DNA of 64,000 nt from Arion vulgaris (GCA_020796225.1 CM036753.1:86028941-86092940); one strand, 5' to 3'; positions 1 through 10,702 are shown, counted from the stretch's first letter. The notes: generated by a model from the letters alone, not told the origin. A program made the numbers and translations.

Positions 1-139
1 TATTTCCATTTTCACTTTCTTATAATTTAATTAGTATTTACCCCACAATCAACGTCAACTATTTATAACGCGATCAAAACAAGTGTAATTGGTTATTTTT
101 TACGATTTATAATAAAATTGATCGTTTGAATCAAAACAC

Positions 140-199
<60 letters not shown>
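140..199. repeat. (AT)n microsatellite
   Basis: An uninterrupted AT dinucleotide run apart from one phase slip near 149. It directly precedes a SINE copy. Open frames across it encode only Tyr-Ile repeats and are not genes. Confidence 0.97.
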
Positions 200-200
<1 letters not shown>

Positions 201-201
<1 letters not shown>

Positions 202-384
202 CCCACGTGCCCAGCGTGTTCGTAGGCGTTGGACTACGGGTGACAAGTCCTGCTGTGTGTGCGCGGGATGGCAGAAAAAGCCACAGATTCCCCAGATTTA
301 CGGTGTTCGTGGCACCGAACCGAAGGGTTACGATGTCCATGGCACGAGCCGAAGAGCTGAAAGCTCAAGTGCTTCTGGATCGAA

Positions 385-393
<9 letters not shown>
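201..393 (+). mobile_element. SINE family 1 copy (tRNA-derived)
   Basis: About 190 bp ending in an A-rich tail (383-393). The same unit recurs inverted at 26629-26834 and 56339-56544. The 26.6 kb copy keeps a recognisable Pol III head: an A-box-like TAGCGCGTTAGAC and a B-box-like GGTTCAATTCC, so the family looks tRNA-derived. The body carries a repeated 'tcggtgccacg' word. This copy has a decayed B box and sits between two (TA)n tracts, which hide any target-site duplication. Confidence 0.75.
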
Positions 394-427
<34 letters not shown>

Positions 428-428
428 T
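394..428. repeat. (TA)n microsatellite
   Basis: TA dinucleotide run directly after the A-rich tail of the SINE and just before a small inverted-repeat element. Confidence 0.95.
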
Positions 429-430
429 AC

Positions 431-584
431 AGTGGCGGCTCGTCATTAGGGACAGTGGGGCCCGCCCACCAAAAGTAACGAGTATTTATTATTTTATACA
501 TTAAAATATAACCTAACCGAAACCATGATTTTTCTGAAAATTTCTGTCTATCCCCACCAACAGAAATGATTACGAGCCGCCACT
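431..584. mobile_element. MITE-like element, 154 bp, 13-bp perfect TIRs
   Basis: The ends are perfect inverted repeats: AGTGGCGGCTCGT at 431-443 and its complement at 572-584. The interior is AT-rich and non-coding. The element lies inside TA-rich DNA, so a TA target duplication is possible but cannot be distinguished. A second, decayed copy is at 3229-3375. Short size, TIRs and no ORF indicate a non-autonomous DNA transposon; the superfamily is unknown. Confidence 0.7.
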
Positions 585-1007
585 ATATATATATGTCGCT
601 GTCTCCTTTTATCTGATAACATTGTTTTCTTATCACACTCGTACAAAAAACAATAATTATATAGTAGCTACCAGTTTCACGCATTTAATTTTATAAGTGT
701 TTCTTTTTTATGCGATCTTGTACGGTTGAGAAGTTTCATTAAACTAGAGCATTAAAAACTAAACTCATATTTGTCTAAGCTATCGGTTACTTAAACTTTT
801 ATGGAACAATCTATAACGTTGAAATTTGAAACAAAAATAGAAAACATTTGACTTTGGATGTCTCAGAAAATCTCGGTAGACAGTTTAAGTGAACTGTGTT
901 GAACGTTTTAAAAAAAATCATTACTGCAGAACGAATCACTTTATATACAGTTCAGGAGAAAACCAGAGGGAATACAACAAAAGTTCCATTTCTGGAACTC
1001 GCAAAGA
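585..1007. other. No recognisable feature
   Basis: AT-rich sequence with stops in all frames. I see no repeat or coding signal. Confidence 0.5.
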
Positions 1008-1160
1008 ATGTTAAAGGAGGAAGACTATAAATACACGAGGAAGATATTTGAAGGCAACTATCAACGATATACAGAGAAATACAAAGAGCTGCAAGAAATA
1101 GCGAAAGAAAGGAAAGCATGGCATGAGTTTCTTGAAGGCCTATGCTTCAACCGGAGTTAA
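1008..1160 (+). mobile_element. LINE 3' remnant: C-terminal tail of a non-LTR reverse transcriptase
   Basis: A 50-codon open frame rich in Lys, Glu and Arg that ends with an 'AKERKAWHEFLEGLC' motif before TAA. This matches the usual last segment of non-LTR ORF2 proteins (A-x-D/E-R-x-x-W-x-x-x-x-x-x-L-C), which is also seen at 39430-39682. Nothing of the polymerase domain remains. The family is inferred only from this tail. Confidence 0.5.
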
Positions 1161-1447
1161 AGAGACACAAGAGAGAAGAGTAGCGTGATTGGTTAGAAAT
1201 TATCTTATAAGAAAGTATAAAATATTATCCAGTTTCCACATTTCCACGACGAAAAGTCGAAGATGGATTTAGCGGAAATAGATATCGAAGATGAGATAAA
1301 GGAGAAGTTGAGGAGGTAAATGATTTGAATAAAAAGCAATTGTCTACATTATTTTATAAAGTTGAATCACTTAAATAATAATTTATAGAAAGTAGTGAAA
1401 GCTATTGATCATCAACGTCGCAGGATACGGATAACTTGGCTTGTACT

Positions 1448-1630
1448 TATACCATAATAATAATAATTCCTCTCGTACCGTTATACGTTACATAGGGCCT
1501 GCAAGTAATTTCTCCATACCGCTCTATCCTGGGCAACTCGCTCAATCTCCTCCATGGAACTGAGACCGATATTTCCTGCCTCTCTCAGCAAAGTTCGTTT
1601 CAGGGTCTCTTTAGATCGACCGTACTTATG
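1448..1630 (-). mobile_element. LINE family H 3' end
   Basis: On the minus strand this encodes the family H C-terminus (TLLREAGNIGLSSMEEIERV, then a DRxxWRNYLQALC-like end). It is nearly identical to 39500-39680 (+) and similar to 52760-52880 (-). Its 3' tail is an (ATT)n run, seen on the plus strand as 'aataataataa' at about 1455-1466. Only the last part of the element is present. Confidence 0.8.
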
Positions 1631-3228
1631 CCATGCTGTTACGCAAATGCTACTCAGGTGCTATACGAGTTCAAGACAAGTTCTTATTGTATAAATGAAA
1701 ATACTTGCGTCAGCATATAATTCCATTCAACATTGTCAAACATACCAGCTCTGCATGCTCTTTGCTAAAATAAACACAGTATACCCTTTTGTTAGGAGCG
1801 CAAATATTGAGCCTATGTATATTTCTGTGAACAGGCTAAATTCTCAATATGTCTGAATTTTAATTTTCAGACAACTAGCAAGTAATTTAAACATGAGAGG
1901 CATCTTGTGTTATATGTATTTAACATTACAATATGGAGATAAACATGAACATTGACGCTGAATATGTAGTTAGACGATTTAACAGAGTCCTGGAAGATGT
2001 GTATATTCACTGATTGGGTTGCATTTCACGCAAAAAGTAAAATAAAAGAAAGTAAATAAGTACTAAAATATTGCGTGACGAAAGAAGTGGAAAATTATGT
2101 CTAATATGTTGACCATATAAAAAAATTATGCGAAGACAGTGTTAAAAGGATACGTTGATGACAAACGGGAAAGAGAAAGACAGCGCTACCAGTAGGAGGT
2201 TAAGAGCTGAACAAAAAGCGTAATCATATTAAAATATAGCAGTGGATCAAGAAACTCACTGTAGTGGAAATTCATTGCATTCAATCTTGCATTCAGAGAC
2301 TCTCTCCTTTTGATTGGTGAAAAGTACTAATTTCATTCCCTACACGCGTAAATATGACTCTATATCGTACAAACAAAAGATATATATATATATATATCAA
2401 CACACTGTATTAGCATTTATAATTATAACTAATCGCTAAAGGATTCTTTATCTACACCTGACCTCTCTGATGTGCGTTTCCACTATGCAACATGTTATTT
2501 CTAATTCTTGTAAATGATACTTTATTGATCGACGAAATATTATCATTAAAATAAGATGTTGTTGATGAGTCTCTCACGTTTACACATTCCACCGCAGACA
2601 CGTTATTAGTAACGTAGCTTCTTCTACTCTACAGACTTATTCAGGGTCAAAACAGTAGATCCTAAAGTCATCGTACGGGACGTCATTCACAATTCTTGGT
2701 TCTGTGCTGTCGACAGAGTCTGATTTAAACCTACCTCTGGTCCATTGCATTTTAGAATGCCATTAAAGGGCCGTAATATCTGTATCAATTTTCATTCGTG
2801 TTTGTTGTTGTTATACGGATCCAGAAACGGTAGCTTTCTCCTTGTTTTGTTCAATGGTATGTCTGTAGTGCCATTGAGTGGATTATTGATTTCCTGACCA
2901 CTGAGGTTTCTTTTCCTTGAATAGATAGTATGTTTGGTGAACATGTTATTAATTAAGGAAGACATTATTTATTTTGAAATTGTCACCGGACAGCTTGAAT
3001 AAAACGCAAATAGAATTATAACTTCTATTGTATGGAACTCAAAGGAAGGTTGGATCAAAGAATAACTTGTTGAGAATTACGGCAGCTGTGTTCAAAGAAA
3101 GAACATTTAATTGACAACGCAATGAACGATAGATCTAACTAAGATCAGGTGAAGTATATTTCTGTTATGTTATACTAGAAGTCACAAACTGTAACTATTA
3201 TTGAGTACTTCGACGGATGATTGCAACC
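1631..3228. other. No recognisable gene
   Basis: AT-rich sequence with a short (TA)n run near 2380-2397. Short open stretches near 2690-2760 (-) have no recognisable motif and no convincing splice pair. Confidence 0.5.
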
Positions 3229-3375
3229 AGTGGCGGCTCGTCATTAAGGGCCAGAGGCGGCCCAAAAATAATGTGAACGTGTATTTATTATTTAATAGAT
3301 TAAAATATAACTAACGAAAAACATGATTTTCGAAAATGTTGTCTGGCCCCCAAAAAACGATCACGAGGCACGATG
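3229..3375. mobile_element. Second, decayed copy of the 431-584 MITE
   Basis: It starts with the same AGTGGCGGCTCGT end and shares the interior (a 'gtatttattattt' stretch, then 'attaaaatataac'). The right inverted repeat is degraded to 'cacgaggcacgatgc'. Length is about the same as the first copy. Confidence 0.65.
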
Positions 3376-4060
3376 CAACGATAGATAACCGTGAAGATAA
3401 ATGAGCATTACTGTAAATAATAGATCATTTCTCCTTCAGTACACACGATTCTTATATAAGCACCACTTGCTGTACATTAGCATGTCAGATAGTCACACAT
3501 GATTAACTGTTTAAATCTTCTTATTCATTTTAAAACTAATTAACTATACCCATAATAGTTCTTAAATTAACAAGAATGGTTATTGTTCCTACTACAATTA
3601 GTTTCTACTTAGTATTACATGTAGTCTCCAATGGTATTTGACTAAATTATGTTATGTTATAAAATTAGATATTCCATTAAGTCCTATATAAAATTAGATC
3701 TCACTTAAGTCCTAAAAGACATTTTGTAAATTAATTGAACTGAGAATATGATCTATATTCGACACGTTGCTAGTAATATCGTTTGGATTGAGAAAAATGT
3801 TTGAACATCTTTGCCTCAAATTAAGACAGTTTAGTGGAAACTATAATATATTAAGTAAACTATAAACAGCATTCTAGATAGAATACACTATTACCAGAAT
3901 GGACTGACTAATCTATGGGACAATATTATAAAATTACAGTATACAATAGCATTTGTTATGAGATATTGAGAGCATGTATGGAATATGCAAATCGTGGCAT
4001 ATCCTATTCGTGACGTAGCCCTCAACCGCAGTAAATGAGTCGTTGATTTTCTAGGCATCA
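3376..4060. other. No recognisable feature
   Basis: AT-rich sequence containing a short imperfect duplication near 3660-3710 ('aaaattagat...taagtccta'). Nothing else was seen. Confidence 0.45.
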
Positions 4061-4061
4061 A

Positions 4062-4232
4062 TTATACGTTCAGTAGTTTCCCATTGCTTTCTGAACGGTG
4101 AGGTCTTTCTTTACCTTTGTAAAATCCCACGGAAACGAATTTTTCTTCCTAACTTGCTCACCGTGGGGTTTGAACCAGGTACGCTTGGGTTTGTAATCGA
4201 GCTCACTACCGCTAGAGCTACAGTCGCTCACA
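4062..4232 (-). mobile_element. SINE family 2 copy (tRNA-derived)
   Basis: Minus-strand copy of a SINE whose head has a tRNA-like B box (CCTGGTTCAAACCCC) and an A-box-like TAGCTCTAGCGGTAG. Its conserved body 'gttcagaaagcaatgg...aaactactgaacgt' is shared with copies at 11228, 33478, 47275 and 59455. The tRNA-like head of this copy differs from that of the 33 and 59 kb copies, so subfamilies or head exchange are possible. Confidence 0.7.
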
Positions 4233-4394
4233 TTTATGGAATATCCAAATGTACTGTAATCGAATGGTTCACAGATGAATTTCAGAGATCTACGAAAGTT
4301 TGACAACGATTTGTGCGAACACTTATGCCGTTTAATATTTACAGTATTTGGACATACTAACAACAAAGGTAAACTTTGATACTAATTTAGGTGA

Positions 4395-4620
4395 TCAATC
4401 AATCAAGTGCTATGCCTGCCGGCGTAGGCGATCATGTCTCTCCACAACTCTCTCTCCTTGGTGTAGGTAATCAATTTTGACGTCGATCTTTTGTCGAACC
4501 AAGATGTTAGATCATCCAACATCTTCTCCCTCTGTCTTCCACGATCTTTTCTTTCCTGAATTTTACCTGTTGTCACAAAATGTTCTAAACATTCTATTCT
4601 CATTTTATTCCCGAAGAACC
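4395..4620 (-). mobile_element. LINE family F, C-terminal fragment
   Basis: The minus strand encodes a Glu/Arg/Lys-rich LINE tail: LEHFVTTGKIQERKDRGRQR, then LDDLTSWFD and ERELWRDMIAYAGRH before the stop. The same family is longer at 24350-24785. This is the post-thumb region of a non-LTR polyprotein; the polymerase itself is missing. Confidence 0.75.
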
Positions 4621-5130
4621 TTGATTGATTTTTATTTATTTGATACGGTTTCAGTGTGTGTAGGTCTGATTTAAAAACGTCACCATTTGTTGTCTTCGCT
4701 GTTCATGGAATTTTCAGTATATTTTTGTAGAAATACGTTCAGATAATGCATACTCTTAAATTACATTTTCTTGTTAATCAAAGTATAAGGTATAAAGATG
4801 AAAAAACCCATACAAATACACGCAATGCTTCTCATAAAATGTACCCACTCTGTGCTTGCAAATCAAATACGAGGTAATTGTGAATCAGCAGAACACTAGG
4901 GCCCATTTGTATGTCACTAACTTGAAACTCGTGCTTGTTACATAAGTTAAGTTTACAGAGATATATTTCCAGTTGATGGCAGATTTAATATTAACAGTGA
5001 AACAAAATGTCTAAAGTCACATTCAGTGACTTATCATCTGTCCCCATGAAATAAACATCCATATATGATTATGATCACAAAACAACAACTTTTAAATAAT
5101 ATTGTTGTATAAACTCTCGGGTGTCAGAAC
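4621..5130. other. No recognisable feature
   Basis: AT-rich sequence. I looked here for a second Reeler exon on the minus strand and found none that I could support. Confidence 0.45.
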
Positions 5131-5133
5131 GAA

Positions 5134-5212
5134 GGAACCCCTATCAGACGAGGATAGTAGACGATCAGGTTAGGAACCCCCTATCAGACGAGGATAGTAG
5201 ACGATCAGGTTT
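5134..5212. repeat. Direct tandem duplication, two units of about 39 bp
   Basis: Two nearly identical units each contain 'ctatcagacgaggatagtag', differing by one C in a C run. No further units follow. Confidence 0.9.
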
Positions 5213-5595
5213 TATAGTATCAGAAAGAAGATGAATATAAATCATTTAGAAATACTGTAGCAAGACAGACTCACTACAACTAATGTGGCGTCATCAATTC
5301 ATTACCAGAAACTTTAGATTTATACGGCATCTCGTGGAGGCAATTAAACAGTAAAAGTCAAATAATAACCATGTCAATATTCCGCCATGTGCATATGCGC
5401 ATTTACGAACTTTCGACTCTTTGATTAAAGTGATAAGTATATATTTATTTGTAGAATATTGTTCAAAGCTTCTGAACAAACACTAATAATTTTTACTTTC
5501 AAATTGAACTTGAAATGTTTGCTTAACATTTCAATGGACGTAAACAGAGTCGTAGCAGACATTGTTACAGAAAATTTGTGTTATATCAGAACTAC

Positions 5596-5794
5596 CTTGA
5601 ACAGTATCACCAGGTTTATAAGTGTAAGCAGACAGTGATAAATTGTATGGAGCACTTCCTGTTGCTGTAGAGTTGCCGTGTCTTGGAATCAGTGTAGAGC
5701 AAGTACTTGCTGGAGCACCCGAGGAGAAACCTGCTACTAGCTCTACCTGGTAGGCCACCAGAAGCGTTAGAACATATACGACATGCATATGCAT
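5596..5794 (-). CDS. First coding exon of a Reeler-domain secreted protein (partial gene)
   Basis: Encodes 66 residues plus one base, from ATG at 5794. Residues 1-22 form a signal peptide with a hydrophobic VVYVLTLLVAY core. The mature start has the Reeler-family pattern: GAPxSTC, a PRHG motif, SAPY and TYKPGDTV. The frame stays open past 5596, but a strong donor (CAAG|GTAGTT) after Gln66 is the likely splice site, giving a phase-1 intron. A second Met at residue 3 is an alternative start. Reeler domains (about 130 residues) occur in secreted arthropod and mollusc defence proteins and in ferric-chelate-reductase-like proteins; which of these applies cannot be told from one exon. The remaining exons should lie to the left and were not found within 5.6 kb. 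A palindrome-bearing repeat lies just upstream. Confidence 0.72.
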
Positions 5795-5887
5795 GATGTA
5801 GTGAGTCAGACCGATGTATTCTGGATTTCTCTGAGAAAACAAAATAGAGAAGCTATGTAAACTTTGACATGTATCAAAACAAAAATT

Positions 5888-6107
5888 TAAGCTGCTAAGG
5901 ACGTGTATAGACGTTTTCCCAATTTTATTGATAAAGACGCGTTAACACGTCTGTTATTATCTCTCCTCTTTAGGCTAAAGACGTGTTAACACGTTATACA
6001 TTTCTACTGTCTCTGCTATAGGCGTTCATTCACGTTTGTGAACTAGAAACAAAGAGTAGCTATTTTTAGATCCGTCTTCGGAAAGTATGTAGCAGCGAAA
6101 GGGTTAA
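5888..6107. other. Palindrome-bearing segment, possible piggyBac-type MITE
   Basis: It contains a perfect 14-bp palindrome ACGTGTTAACACGT and a near copy (ACGCGTTAACACGT) about 45 bp away. The right side ends 'agcagcgaaaggg' followed by TTAA; the left side starts at TTAA followed by 'gctgct'. TTAA at both edges and a CCCTTTCGCTGCT end recall piggyBac-type termini, but the first seven bases would be missing on the left. It could equally be promoter sequence of the adjacent Reeler gene. Confidence 0.3.
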
Positions 6108-6446
6108 GGGACATTAAACATCACAGTGTTTCAGAGAGAGCTGTAATGGATGACATTGTTCTTCCTAGACAGGACAGGGAACTACCAAAACAACGATGGA
6201 ACTTCAAAGAAAGTTGAAACATGACTATCAGGGAAGAGAAAGAACTGACTAGAGATCCAGTCTATGAGACGGGCTGTGTTGCGTGTACCAGTCTGCAGTA
6301 AATATGCTACATGAAGAGAGACGCACGCATCTTGAACACACTCCTGTGGGTAAACAAACAGACAAGTAGCTATAATGAAGAATACAGTTTTCTAACAGTT
6401 TATAATATATGACACTCGATACATACATGTACGACGACATTGTGTT

Positions 6447-6645
6447 ATCTATCTATCTATCTATCTATTGTTTATTCCTAGGTGGAAGATGTAGTTTGCT
6501 GTCCACTCTTGTCGTTAAGCGTAGGGATGAGAGCTTTAATTTGAGTTCTAGGGCCAGATGAGTCGCCCTTGTGTTATATACGTGTTTATGTAGTGTCGTC
6601 TTGATATTGTCTATCCATCTTTTCTTGGTCTTCCCTTGTGTTATT
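6447..6645 (-). mobile_element. LINE family B 3' end with (GATA)n tail
   Basis: The plus-strand text 'ggtggaagatgtagtttgct...gtccactcttg...gcgtagggatgagagctttaattt' matches the longer B copy at 58065-58520. The adjoining (TATC)n run at 6447-6469 is the 3' microsatellite tail of the element read on the other strand. Only the last ~180 bp of the coding region is present. Confidence 0.75.
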
Positions 6646-7074
6646 GCAATGAGAAATACATCTATGTCAAATTACCTCAAAATGACTATATGTTTAAACG
6701 GACGTTTTTCAGCGTGCTGAAATATTGTTGACTCTTCAACGTAGATTTACAGTTTTGTATATATAAATACACAATAGTCGAATTTTCTGAATGTCAATGC
6801 ACAGTTTAGTTTAGAGCACTTACCATTTTTGCGTAAACCAACTTTCTCATGGAACATATAAAAATATATTACATTTATAAACTTCATCAGGATGTCAAAA
6901 TATCTTTAAAATGTATAGTAAGACAAACAATTCTTGTTGCTATCATTCACTGCATTTAGTGTACCGCATGATGTGCACGTGTTACATCACTTCAACAAAC
7001 TTGGGCAAAATCTCCCCAAAATAAGGTAATACGGAAATATACAAACAAGAATAGAGAACAAATATGTATGTACA

Positions 7075-7075
<1 letters not shown>
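6646..7075. other. No recognisable feature
   Basis: AT-rich sequence with no repeat or coding signal seen. Confidence 0.45.

Positions 7076-7077
<2 letters not shown>

Positions 7078-7162
<85 letters not shown>
7078..7162. repeat. (TA)n microsatellite
   Basis: About 42 uninterrupted TA units. Confidence 0.98.
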
Positions 7163-7166
<4 letters not shown>

Positions 7167-7354
7167 TCCCCTTCTCTTGTGTCTTTCTAATCCGAGTTGG
7201 TGCATATCAACTAACCCATGTCAAGTGTTCTTATTTTTGGTTTTAATTGCGACTACTTTCTTTTTTCCTTTTGTTGTTAATCTCTGCCTCAAAATATTAT
7301 ATTTATATATATTCATGATTATATCTTCATATTATATTGTTATATATATTCATG

Positions 7355-7445
7355 ATCAGACCACGCAAAAGATGGAGTGATGGCATCAAGAACAACCGTA
7401 AGAAAATGAATAACAGCTTACAAAGGTGCAATGTAACAAGCATAT
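7355..7445 (+). mobile_element. Short LINE C-terminal scrap
   Basis: Encodes RPRKRWSDGIKNN, the 'G-R-P-R-K-R-W-x-D-x-I' motif found near the end of many LINE ORF2 proteins (compare families B, C and D here). The rest is not recognisable, so family assignment is not possible. Confidence 0.4.
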
Positions 7446-7527
7446 ACATGATCACTACACCCCTCCCCGTCACCAACGCTTATAAAAAGAAGTAAATGGT
7501 GGAATAGAAGAAGAGGATTCATGATAA

Positions 7528-7600
7528 CACAGGGGTTAGTGCATTTGCTTCGCAGACGAATAGTCCAAGGTTCCAGTCCGAAGTTGGAGTGAGATTTTTT
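7528..7600 (+). mobile_element. tRNA-like SINE head (weak)
   Basis: A segment 'ggggttagtgcatttgcttc' followed 30 bp later by 'aaggttccagtccgaag' has the spacing and composition of degenerate Pol III A and B boxes, then a T-rich stretch. It resembles the tRNA-like pieces at 10628-10702 and 38397-38475. It is not an intact tRNA gene. Confidence 0.35.
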
Positions 7601-8375
7601 GTTTTAGACCGAAATTGCTCTCAAATCTACAGTCACCATTAAATACCACACGAACACCAAGACGTACAGGCGACTGGCATGATATGGCCATATTACGCTT
7701 TGTATACTGCTAGTCAACGAAAAATATGAGCTTATCACCACAGCCCCCTCCCCACGTCATACCATATAGAATAAACGTATTTCTTTTCTTTTTATTTCTC
7801 TTCTTTAAATGTCGTTTTGCTTTGAGTCTCATCTTTTCACTGAAAAGACACTATATCTATCATTTGATATCGCTAGTATGTTTTGTATCATTTGTTTGAT
7901 AACAGTAATTTGGTCCAAGAATCCCTTTAACTTATTTTTGTACTTTGTAAAACTACATTATTTTGTATTGCCACATTTTAGCAACAATAATAAAACTATT
8001 GATCAAATGAAAAGCATGTAGAGCTGATGGTCGTCACTATCAGCATTTTAGGACAAGCTGGTATTGTCAACAACATACATCTGATCTTTTGTATTTGAAC
8101 ATATACAAAATTGACGTATGCAAATGAACGTAATAGAAGAAGAATATTTAACGCATACTCTGATATAAAAAATAACCACGCTGATACGTATGTATATATT
8201 TACTTAATGATAAACGGAAAAATCTAGGTTGATAACATTTTTGAATACTGCACCTTTATTATTCAACATTGTTTGTTTTGTTCCTACGTCAAATTGTTTT
8301 CAATATGCTCTTTTTTATTTTACCATTGTAGGCGTGTTACGTTTCATATAAGTTCACCAAATCAGGTTTAGCTAT
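7601..8375. other. No recognisable gene
   Basis: AT-rich. An open frame at 7809-8021 (+) is Phe/Ile/Leu-rich with no motif and is probably chance. Confidence 0.4.
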
Positions 8376-8377
8376 CT

Positions 8378-8795
8378 TTCTTTCTTTCTTTTTCTTATCT
8401 CCAATCCTGTTTTGCCTCACAGCGACATGATAAGAAGATATTTCTAGAACGAACCCTTGTGTGCGATTCATAAATAGTGTCTTTCGTAGCCTCTGTTATC
8501 TCTGAGGTCCCCCTTTTTGCGTGGCCGACCTTTGTTTTGTATCCATTGTATCGGATCAACATTGTTCTTTGAGGTGCACTGTCTGTTGGTAATCTGCTTA
8601 TGTGGACGAACCATTTACTTTTTTTGTTTCTTTATGAAGTTCAGCATTGATGTTATGCCCACCTTTTTCCTGATGTCTTCATTTCTCAACTGATCTCTTC
8701 TTGTTACACTCAGTATTCTGTGTAGATACTGCATCTCTGACGTGACTAGTTTTCTTATATCATATGATGTCAGTGTCAGATTTTACACTGATAAT
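8378..8795 (-). mobile_element. LINE family D, C-terminal part with (AAAG)n tail
   Basis: The minus strand encodes 'RRDQLRNEDIRKKVGITSML', 'FIKKQ' and a 'KGRPRK' stretch in shifting frames, matching 59132-59414 (+). The plus-strand 'tctttctttctttctttttc' at 8378-8398 is the simple-repeat 3' tail. The frames are broken. Confidence 0.75.
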
Positions 8796-9010
8796 ATAAT
8801 GTGGCGGTTAACTATACAATTAGTTAACTGTCATATCAGTTCGTCGCATAGACCAACATTTGGTCGTATGTGACTGTACTACATGTCTTAGAAGGTCTAG
8901 GAATTGGGTTGCAACGCATTCCCGTTCTCAGATCAAATCACACAGATCATACAGAGTGGTTAACTTGGTTGATAACTAACACAAGGATATGAATAAGACG
9001 TTCGCTACAT
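8796..9010. other. No recognisable feature
   Basis: AT-rich. It contains 'gttaactatacaattagttaactg', a phrase loosely related to the tandem repeat that follows and to 10705-10730. Confidence 0.4.
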
Positions 9011-9125
9011 AGGGATTACCTATACATTAAAAATGTGTCACGCCAGTTCAATATATAAGGATTAACTATACATTAAAAAGTGTCACGACAGTTCACTATA
9101 TAAGGATTAACTATACATTTAGTAA
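9011..9125. repeat. Tandem repeat, about 46-bp unit
   Basis: Two and a half copies of a unit containing 'ggattaactatacattaaaa' and 'gtgtcacgacagttca'. It forms the flank of the LINE E insertion site. Confidence 0.75.
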
Positions 9126-9147
9126 GGGATATGCCAGTTTACTTAAT

Positions 9148-10423
9148 AGCCGTCCATCGCAAGCGATGATGACAACAATCTCAGACGTGTACTGTTGCAC
9201 CTCTCTGGTGTGTGCGGAGGTGACTGTAGAGTCCAATCCTAGAACAGAATCCCCGACCACAGGTGGGGCATACATGATCAAGGTTAGACATGTGCGTGTT
9301 GTGTGCTCTGTCTTTCGCGCTGCTCGTTTTCTCTGTGACTCAACAATACGATGATTCTCAGCTATTCGGGTTCCTCTTTGTTGTTACAGCGCCACATTTG
9401 GCGATCTTGCGCAAGGGATTCCCAGCACGTATTGTCTATATCGAAGCATTTCAGAGACACTTTAAGAGTGTCTTTAAAGCGTTTTTCTGTCCACCAGCTA
9501 AACGTCTGCCCCTTCAAGCTCGCCATACATCAACTGTTTTGGGATGCGTTTGTCAGGTATTCGAGCAACGTGACCGACCCATCTCACTTGGGCCTTCTGC
9601 AACAGGGTGTTGACGCTTGGGATCTTTGCTCTTGTGAGGACTTCGCTGTCTGGAATTTTGTCCTGCCAGTTAAATTTTAGTATTCTGCGTAGACAGCTTG
9701 TGTGGAAATGGTTTAATTTTCTTGCGTGTCTGCTATACACTGTCCATGTCTCGCTTGCGTACAGCAGGTGGTTAGCACTATGGCATGGTAAACTTTCAGC
9801 TTTGTGACTATGCTTATCCCCTTTCGTTCCCACACAGTGACACGTAACCTTCCGAACGCAGCACTGGCTTTGGATATCCTATTGTGGACCTCAGAATCTA
9901 TGTTTGCCGATCTGGATAGGAGGCTGCCAAGATAAGCAAAGTTGTCCGTTGACTGGAGACGCTGGTGTTTAATGTTGATGACTGGATCGTAATACTGTTC
10001 TCTAGGGCGGGCTGGAACATGACCTCTGTTTTTTGGTGTTAATGGTGAGGCCAAACCTATCACAGGCCATTGAGAACTTGTCCATGTAAGTCTGCATTTC
10101 TTCCACAGAGTTGGTAGCGAGGGCACAGTCATCAGCAAACAACAGGTTTGAGATAGTTGATTCTTTTACCTTGGTGGAGGATTTTAACCTCCGAAGATTG
10201 AATAGATTATCGTCTGTCCTGTATTTAATCGTTACCCCATGTTCGTCGCCTTCCCAAAAGACATCCGTGAGCATGGCAGCAAACATCATGCTGAAGAGTT
10301 GGGACCAGTACACATCCCTGTTTGACGCTGCTGGTGACATGGAAGGCTTCCGACAGCTCCCTTCGTCAAGTACACGTGCCATTATGCCCTCGTGAAACTG
10401 TTGGACGATCTTGATGATCTTGT
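9148..10423 (-). mobile_element. LINE family E, 5'-truncated copy with 13-bp TSD
   Basis: The flanks carry the same 13 bp, CAGTTTACTTAAT, at 9135-9147 and 10424-10436, so the insertion is 1276 bp. Reading leftward it encodes, in several broken frames, the reverse transcriptase from about motif 4 (a degraded 'VKQGCVL' block then FSMMFAAMLTD), the catalytic box LLFADDCAL (about 10125-10140), 'DNFAYLGSLLSRSANIDSEV', the thumb/connector '[20 protein letters not shown]' and a terminal 'ESLAQDRQMWR'. The domain order is typical of RTE/CR1-like LINEs. Endonuclease sequence is missing through 5' truncation. Confidence 0.9.
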
Positions 10424-10627
10424 CAGTTTACTTAATCAGGTATAACTATAGAAAGGTGTCCAAAAGCGAAGGTTTGACTTCATTGCTCCGTGTTTCCCCA
10501 TATGGTTCGGTGTCATTCTTTGACAGAAGGGTCCGTTACCTATCGAGAGTAGTACACAAATCACTAACTCCGCAGTTTCATCAAAAATTCTATGGATCTC
10601 CGAAAAAATAATGGATTCCTAAACTGA

Positions 10628-10702
10628 ACGACGCGGTCCGGATTCAAATTCACAACCTTCATAACGCAAAGCAACTGGTTAAAACTTCGCCACAGAAACC
10701 TC
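10628..10702 (-). mobile_element. tRNA-like SINE head (weak)
   Basis: Read on the minus strand, 'tggcgaagttttaaccagttgctttgcgttatg' followed by 'gttgtgaatttgaatccgg' gives A- and B-box-like motifs at tRNA spacing. No clear 3' body was delimited. Confidence 0.35.

Noticed and set aside
126..478. Small proteins over the (AT)n/SINE region
   Set aside because: Tyr-Ile repeats from microsatellites joined to SINE sequence.
1..5590. Second Reeler exon on the minus strand
   Set aside because: Searched for a continuation with the usual F-x-G-F-x-x-Q-A-R pattern; none was found, so the intron probably extends beyond the window.
7528..7600. Functional tRNA gene
   Set aside because: Only A- and B-box-like motifs; no cloverleaf with a sound acceptor stem or anticodon arm could be drawn.
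9166..9807. Plus-strand frames of 62-109 codons
   Set aside because: They are antisense shadows of the minus-strand LINE E polymerase tail.
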